From NCBI GenBank assembly GCA_002278935.1, contig NCJL01000002.1, positions 460,267 through 524,266 on the forward strand: 64,000 nucleotides of DNA. The letters are read 5' to 3'. Below the pieces are notes generated by a model. That model was given only the letters and a program-made list of their open reading frames with translations. It was not told the origin of the DNA and did no database searches. Made by a program: the position numbers and the translations under genes. Shown one piece after another: positions 61,361 to 64,000 of the stretch (position 1 is its first letter; each line of letters begins with the position of its first letter). The DNA comes from Gallionellales bacterium 39-52-133 (GTDB taxonomy: Bacteria; Pseudomonadota; Gammaproteobacteria; Burkholderiales; Gallionellaceae).

Positions 61361-61387
61361 CCATTGGGGTCAGCATGACCCCAATGG
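61361..61387. repeat. 12-bp perfect hairpin before a transposase remnant
   Basis: CCATTGGGGTCA and TGACCCCAATGG are a perfect inverted pair with a three-base loop (GCA). There is no T run, so it is not a normal terminator. It abuts the point where the transposase remnant begins, as expected for a REP-like or IS-end palindrome. Confidence 0.7.
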
Positions 61388-61390
61388 TGA

Positions 61391-61651
61391 TGGGCATTTT
61401 TGGGCGATAATCAGTTTGTTGAGCGCATGCAAGCCTACATTCAACCAGATAAAGACTTCGTACAAATTCCGCTCGCGCAACGCCGACGATTACCGCCAAG
61501 TTTGGCGGTAATCGAGCGTAAGTCAGTTGATCGGAGTACGGCAATTATTGTGGCTCATGCAACAGGCAGTTATTCCTTCCAGCAAATTGCCGACTATTTT
61601 GGTGTGTATTTCACGATCATTGGAAAAATTGTCAGGGATGGCAGGTGGTGA
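61391..61651 (+). pseudogene. C-terminal remnant of a Y1 (RAYT-type) transposase
   Basis: The frame encodes only the end of such transposases: LGDNQFVERMQ, then a P-x-AQRRRLP linker, then the helix-turn-helix tail RSTAIIVAHATGSYSFQQIA and DYFGVYFTIIGKIVR. The catalytic domain is missing: the frame is closed by TGA at 61388-61390, next to the hairpin. Within the linker lies another perfect 12-bp palindrome (GATTACCGCCAA, 61488-61499, inverse at 61502-61513). No function is expected. The rest of this 437-base gap between real genes holds nothing recognised. Confidence 0.65.
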
Positions 61652-61740
61652 GAGGGGGTATGATTGTAGACCTGACCCTGAAGTGCTTGATGCCCCTGCA
61701 AGCTTGGAGCACATCGCTCCTCTTAAATGTAACCAGATGA

Positions 61741-62412
61741 TTAGAAATTAATTACCAGACCGGCTGAAGCTGCAGTAATACGAACCTTCTCGGGAGTTGA
61801 TGCTCCGTAATAACTATATATATCGTATTGGCCAAAGTTTTCATACTGTACGCGGATGCCATAAGTTTTCGTGAAGTCATATTGAAAGCCAACACCGTAT
61901 ATCGGTGAGTAGACCTCAGTGCCGGTTACGGGTACGCCATTTAGTGAGGATGTAATTAACCAGACACCCGAGACTAAGTCATAATCTTCTTCATGGAGTT
62001 GTGTACGTATGACGCCTAATTTGCCAAACAAAGAGAAACTTTTACCAATCGTGAGGTTGGCAATTCCCGCAATCGCCCATCCATCAGCTTTCAATTGCCA
62101 TTTGTTTGGATACGTACCACCTTGTGTATAAGTGCCGACACCATTGGCATTGGCTACATCGCCACCGCTGATTTCTATCCCCCATGCTGGTGTAAATTTA
62201 TAAATATAAGCAAGGCGGTAAATGGTGTGATCCTCGGAACATTCATATCCCGGGTCGGCTATGGCGACAATCGGCGATGCGCAAGCGTTTAGCGCTACAG
62301 AGCGCCCGCCACTAAAGGCTAATGAAGACCTTGTTTCATCGGCGGCGAAGACTGATGAGTTATGAAAAAAAACGGATAAAGTAACTATACAGATTGTCAT
62401 GCGTACTTGCAT
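61741..62412 (-). CDS. small outer-membrane beta-barrel protein
   Basis: A 223-residue exported protein (signal ending VFAAD) with alternating beta pattern and a C-terminal Phe (GLVINF), the outer-membrane insertion signal read by BamA. Strand-like runs TIYRLAYIYKFTPAWGIEI, SFSLFGKLGVIRTQ, YSPIYGVGFQYDF fit an eight-stranded OmpX/OmpA-like barrel. A Cys pair (ACASP and GYECSED) is unusual and lies in a first extracellular loop. GGGAG seven bases before the ATG supports the start; an ATG four codons earlier is possible. Role unknown. Confidence 0.75.
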   Translation of the reverse strand: MQVRMTICIVTLSVFFHNSSVFAADETRSSLAFSGGRSVALNACASPIVAIADPGYECSEDHTIYRLAYIYKFTPAWGIEISGGDVANANGVGTYTQGGTYPNKWQLKADGWAIAGIANLTIGKSFSLFGKLGVIRTQLHEEDYDLVSGVWLITSSLNGVPVTGTEVYSPIYGVGFQYDFTKTYGIRVQYENFGQYDIYSYYGASTPEKVRITAASAGLVINF

Positions 62413-62578
62413 TGTTACTCCCATATATAAAGTTGTTTAAACAATTTAGCTAACAGATTAATCAGTATTGCTTTAACTCGAGCCAAAGTGCAAAATCTGA
62501 CTCAAGCAGGACAATTGGTTTTATTGGGAAAGAAGACCGGCGAAACTATATTACGAAGCTATAATTAATGATAGCTTG

Positions 62579-62821
62579 TTATTGATTTAACTTTTTCTTC
62601 GTGATGTCAGAAATTGCAACTGATCTGTTAAGTTCAGCTTTCCGTTTGGGGCGAACAGCATTTTTCTGATCAATCCAAGCTTTCCCGTATGCCTCATTTA
62701 TTCGCTCCCGGAAGGGCGCACCATATCCAAAAAAAGACGCTATTACCCAAGCTGCCCCGAGTTGTCCATTTGTAGGGGGAGACTTGTATTGAATATGTCG
62801 AGTCTGCATTTTTAATGCCAT
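62579..62821 (-). CDS. small unknown protein, weakly supported
   Basis: An 80-codon frame reading leftwards after the ice-binding-gene terminator. It has no signal, and a mixed sequence with a short hydrophobic centre (GAAWVIASFFGYGAPF) and a basic end. The first ATG sits directly at the edge of the terminator, so it would need a promoter inside or just after it; MQTRHIQ four codons later is an alternative start. No family is recognised. It may be a real small gene or a chance frame. Confidence 0.3.
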   Translation of the reverse strand: MALKMQTRHIQYKSPPTNGQLGAAWVIASFFGYGAPFRERINEAYGKAWIDQKNAVRPKRKAELNRSVAISDITKKKLNQ

Positions 62822-62822
62822 A

Positions 62823-62850
62823 AAAAAAGGATCCTTGCGGATCCTTTTTT
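62823..62850 (-). terminator. terminator after the ice-binding-like gene
   Basis: AAAAAAGGATCC and GGATCCTTTTTT form a perfect 12-bp stem with a TTGC loop; either strand ends in a T run, so it can work in both directions. It lies 33 bases past the stop of the DUF3494 gene. Confidence 0.9.
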
Positions 62851-62882
62851 AATTTCATGCAACAACTGATTCGGTTACATCT

Positions 62883-63740
62883 TTATTTGCGCTTTGAATG
62901 CCCACGCTTGTCATCATCCTCATCATTCGACGAGTGGTGGTGGTTTGAGTGGCCGGGGTCGCAAGCTTCAGGACCATTGCCTACGCCTTGATTGCATTTT
63001 TTGTGCTTTTTATCATGATGATGCTTGTCTTTTTTGCAAGTTGTATCATTCGACAGTGTATCGCAGCCAATGACGCTCGCGCCCGTCATGGTCACGGCAA
63101 CGTTAGCCATTACCTGGCCGGCAAAGCTTCCGCCTGTCAGCGTGACTGAACCACCGATTGGATTGCCCGCAAGAATGCTGCCCTTGAATGCTGAAGTAGT
63201 CAGTGTGGCTGCTGCAGTTGGTGCCCAATACACATTGCACGGCTCACCGCCACCCGCCATGACTACATTGAAATCAGTTGCAGTCAATGCGCCATTAACC
63301 AGGAAAACCCAGACGCCATCAGCCGCGCCGGTCAGTGTCAGCGTACCCGCTTTGGCAACAGCATCGAGGCAGTAAACGCCGGGTGCAAGATTCTGGTCAG
63401 CGAGATTGCCAGGTAACTGGACGCATGTATTTGACTGGGACCACAGGGAAGCATATGCATTCAGGAAGTCAACGCGAGCGCCAACTGCGGCAGCATCTGT
63501 CGCAGGCGGGGTCAGGCCGGTAATCGTGCAGCCGGTATTGGTAAAGGGAACGGCGCTGCCGGGAGCAACGCCCACATCACCTGCAATCACACCCGCGGTA
63601 CAGGTGACATTGCTGCCACCCAGAACCGCAAAATCTGCAGCATCGCCCAATGAGACCTGGGCCCACGCTGCAGATGCGCCTGCAAACAGCGCGACGGCAA
63701 GCAAGCCTTTGGAGAAGTACTTCTGTAAAGTATTCATCAT
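62883..63740 (-). CDS. DUF3494 ice-binding-like secreted protein
   Basis: A 285-residue exported protein (signal ending AAWAQ). The DUF3494 domain (about 28-235) is clear: LGDAADFAVLGGSNVTCTAG, VIAGDVGVAPGSA, GVWVFLVNGAL, FKGSILAGNPIGGSVTL and VAVTMTGASVIG. This beta-helix fold includes ice-binding proteins of cold-adapted microbes and also adhesin-like proteins, so antifreeze activity is only possible. The C-terminal 50 residues are an unusual His/Lys/Asp-rich tail (KKDKHHHDKKHKKC, then GNGPEACDPGHSNHHH and DEDDDKRGHSKRK) that could bind metal or a surface. The start was placed at MMNTLQKY behind AAAGGA; the frame extends 38 codons upstream. The 260 bases to the window end show no gene. Confidence 0.88.
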   Translation of the reverse strand: MMNTLQKYFSKGLLAVALFAGASAAWAQVSLGDAADFAVLGGSNVTCTAGVIAGDVGVAPGSAVPFTNTGCTITGLTPPATDAAAVGARVDFLNAYASLWSQSNTCVQLPGNLADQNLAPGVYCLDAVAKAGTLTLTGAADGVWVFLVNGALTATDFNVVMAGGGEPCNVYWAPTAAATLTTSAFKGSILAGNPIGGSVTLTGGSFAGQVMANVAVTMTGASVIGCDTLSNDTTCKKDKHHHDKKHKKCNQGVGNGPEACDPGHSNHHHSSNDEDDDKRGHSKRK

Positions 63741-64000
63741 AATAATTCCTTTCAAAAATGTTTCGGGGAGGCAAGGCATAGCCTCATTGCAATAGCGAGG
63801 CATCATCGCCGGCTTGCTCCTGGCGGGAACATTTTCAGTCGGCACGGGCACCATCTATCGTATTTGCATTGTTATTCATGGCGCCTGCAACTGACTGTTC
63901 GTTGTCGCACATATGAGAATATTTTCCTGAATAAAACGGTGATTATTGGGATCGCCTGACTTCCGGCATTCGTATTGTGCGCTCTGATACACAGGACCGA

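Overview
The window looks like a chromosomal segment of a betaproteobacterium, most likely of the Nitrosomonadales (Gallionellaceae or Sulfuricellaceae-like). The basis is a set of lineage-typical small families (DUF3106, DUF3619, DUF1841, DUF3617, DUF4149-like), an rnf cluster linked to nth, ilvB-ilvH-ilvC followed by pssA, and the overall style of the proteins. The order-level assignment is inference. No rRNA, tRNA or CRISPR array was seen. Coding density is high, and genes run on both strands in short operons.

Layout. 1-3.9 kb: the 3' part of a GspE/PilB-type ATPase, a GAF-HD-GYP c-di-GMP phosphodiesterase, and two tandem type IV pilin genes. The first pilin has a sigma-54-type promoter and a terminator; the second is frameshifted. 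4.0-4.8 kb: a REP-associated (Y1) transposase broken by two stop codons. 5.0-16.4 kb: housekeeping and envelope genes, namely a BepA-like protease, a Ser/Thr kinase fused to a cyclic-nucleotide-binding domain, valS-holC-pepA, the divergent lptF-lptG, and a sigma factor with two small partners. 16.5-22.5 kb: branched-chain amino acid synthesis (ilvB, ilvH, ilvC), pssA, a mercaptopyruvate-type sulfurtransferase and a low-GC DUF2971 gene. 22.5-24 kb: a repeat-rich gap, a PduO-type cobalamin adenosyltransferase, and a second repeat pair. 24-30.2 kb: the complete rnfABCDGE complex read leftwards into nth and a DUF1841 gene.

30.3-42.9 kb is the most unusual stretch. It holds a small membrane protein, a regulatory-fold lipoprotein, an 856-residue PEGA/TPR lipoprotein, a TolB-like propeller, a TPR protein, and a complete oligopeptide-type ABC importer (binding protein, two permeases, two ATPases). 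All are co-oriented and tightly spaced; they may form one envelope system. 43.1-46.2 kb: a secreted purple-acid-phosphatase-like protein with FN3 and DNRLRE domains behind a possible Pho box, then a TPR protein. 46.4-54 kb: pyrD, the two N-end-rule transferases bpt and aat, a PilZ-like protein, an esterase, darP, pmbA and an unknown partner. 54-60.5 kb: cell-wall genes, namely PBP1b (mrcB) with an adjacent TPR lipoprotein that fits LpoP, a Cys-rich extended DUF3617 protein, a D,D-carboxypeptidase and a TMTC-like membrane protein. 60.7-64 kb: a lipoprotein, a second transposase remnant flanked by hairpins, an outer-membrane barrel protein and a DUF3494 ice-binding-like secreted protein.

Scattered through the window are several repeat classes: a 25-bp AT-rich repeat that matches the IHF consensus and contains a TATAAT-like core, a MITE-like inverted-repeat element of about 430 bp, two GC-rich palindromic elements, and a 22-bp inverted pair. 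Themes that connect genes are c-di-GMP with type IV pili (ATPase, HD-GYP, pilins, PilZ-like protein) and envelope assembly (LptFG, BepA, PBP1b/LpoP, PBP5-like, the TolB/PEGA/TPR locus).
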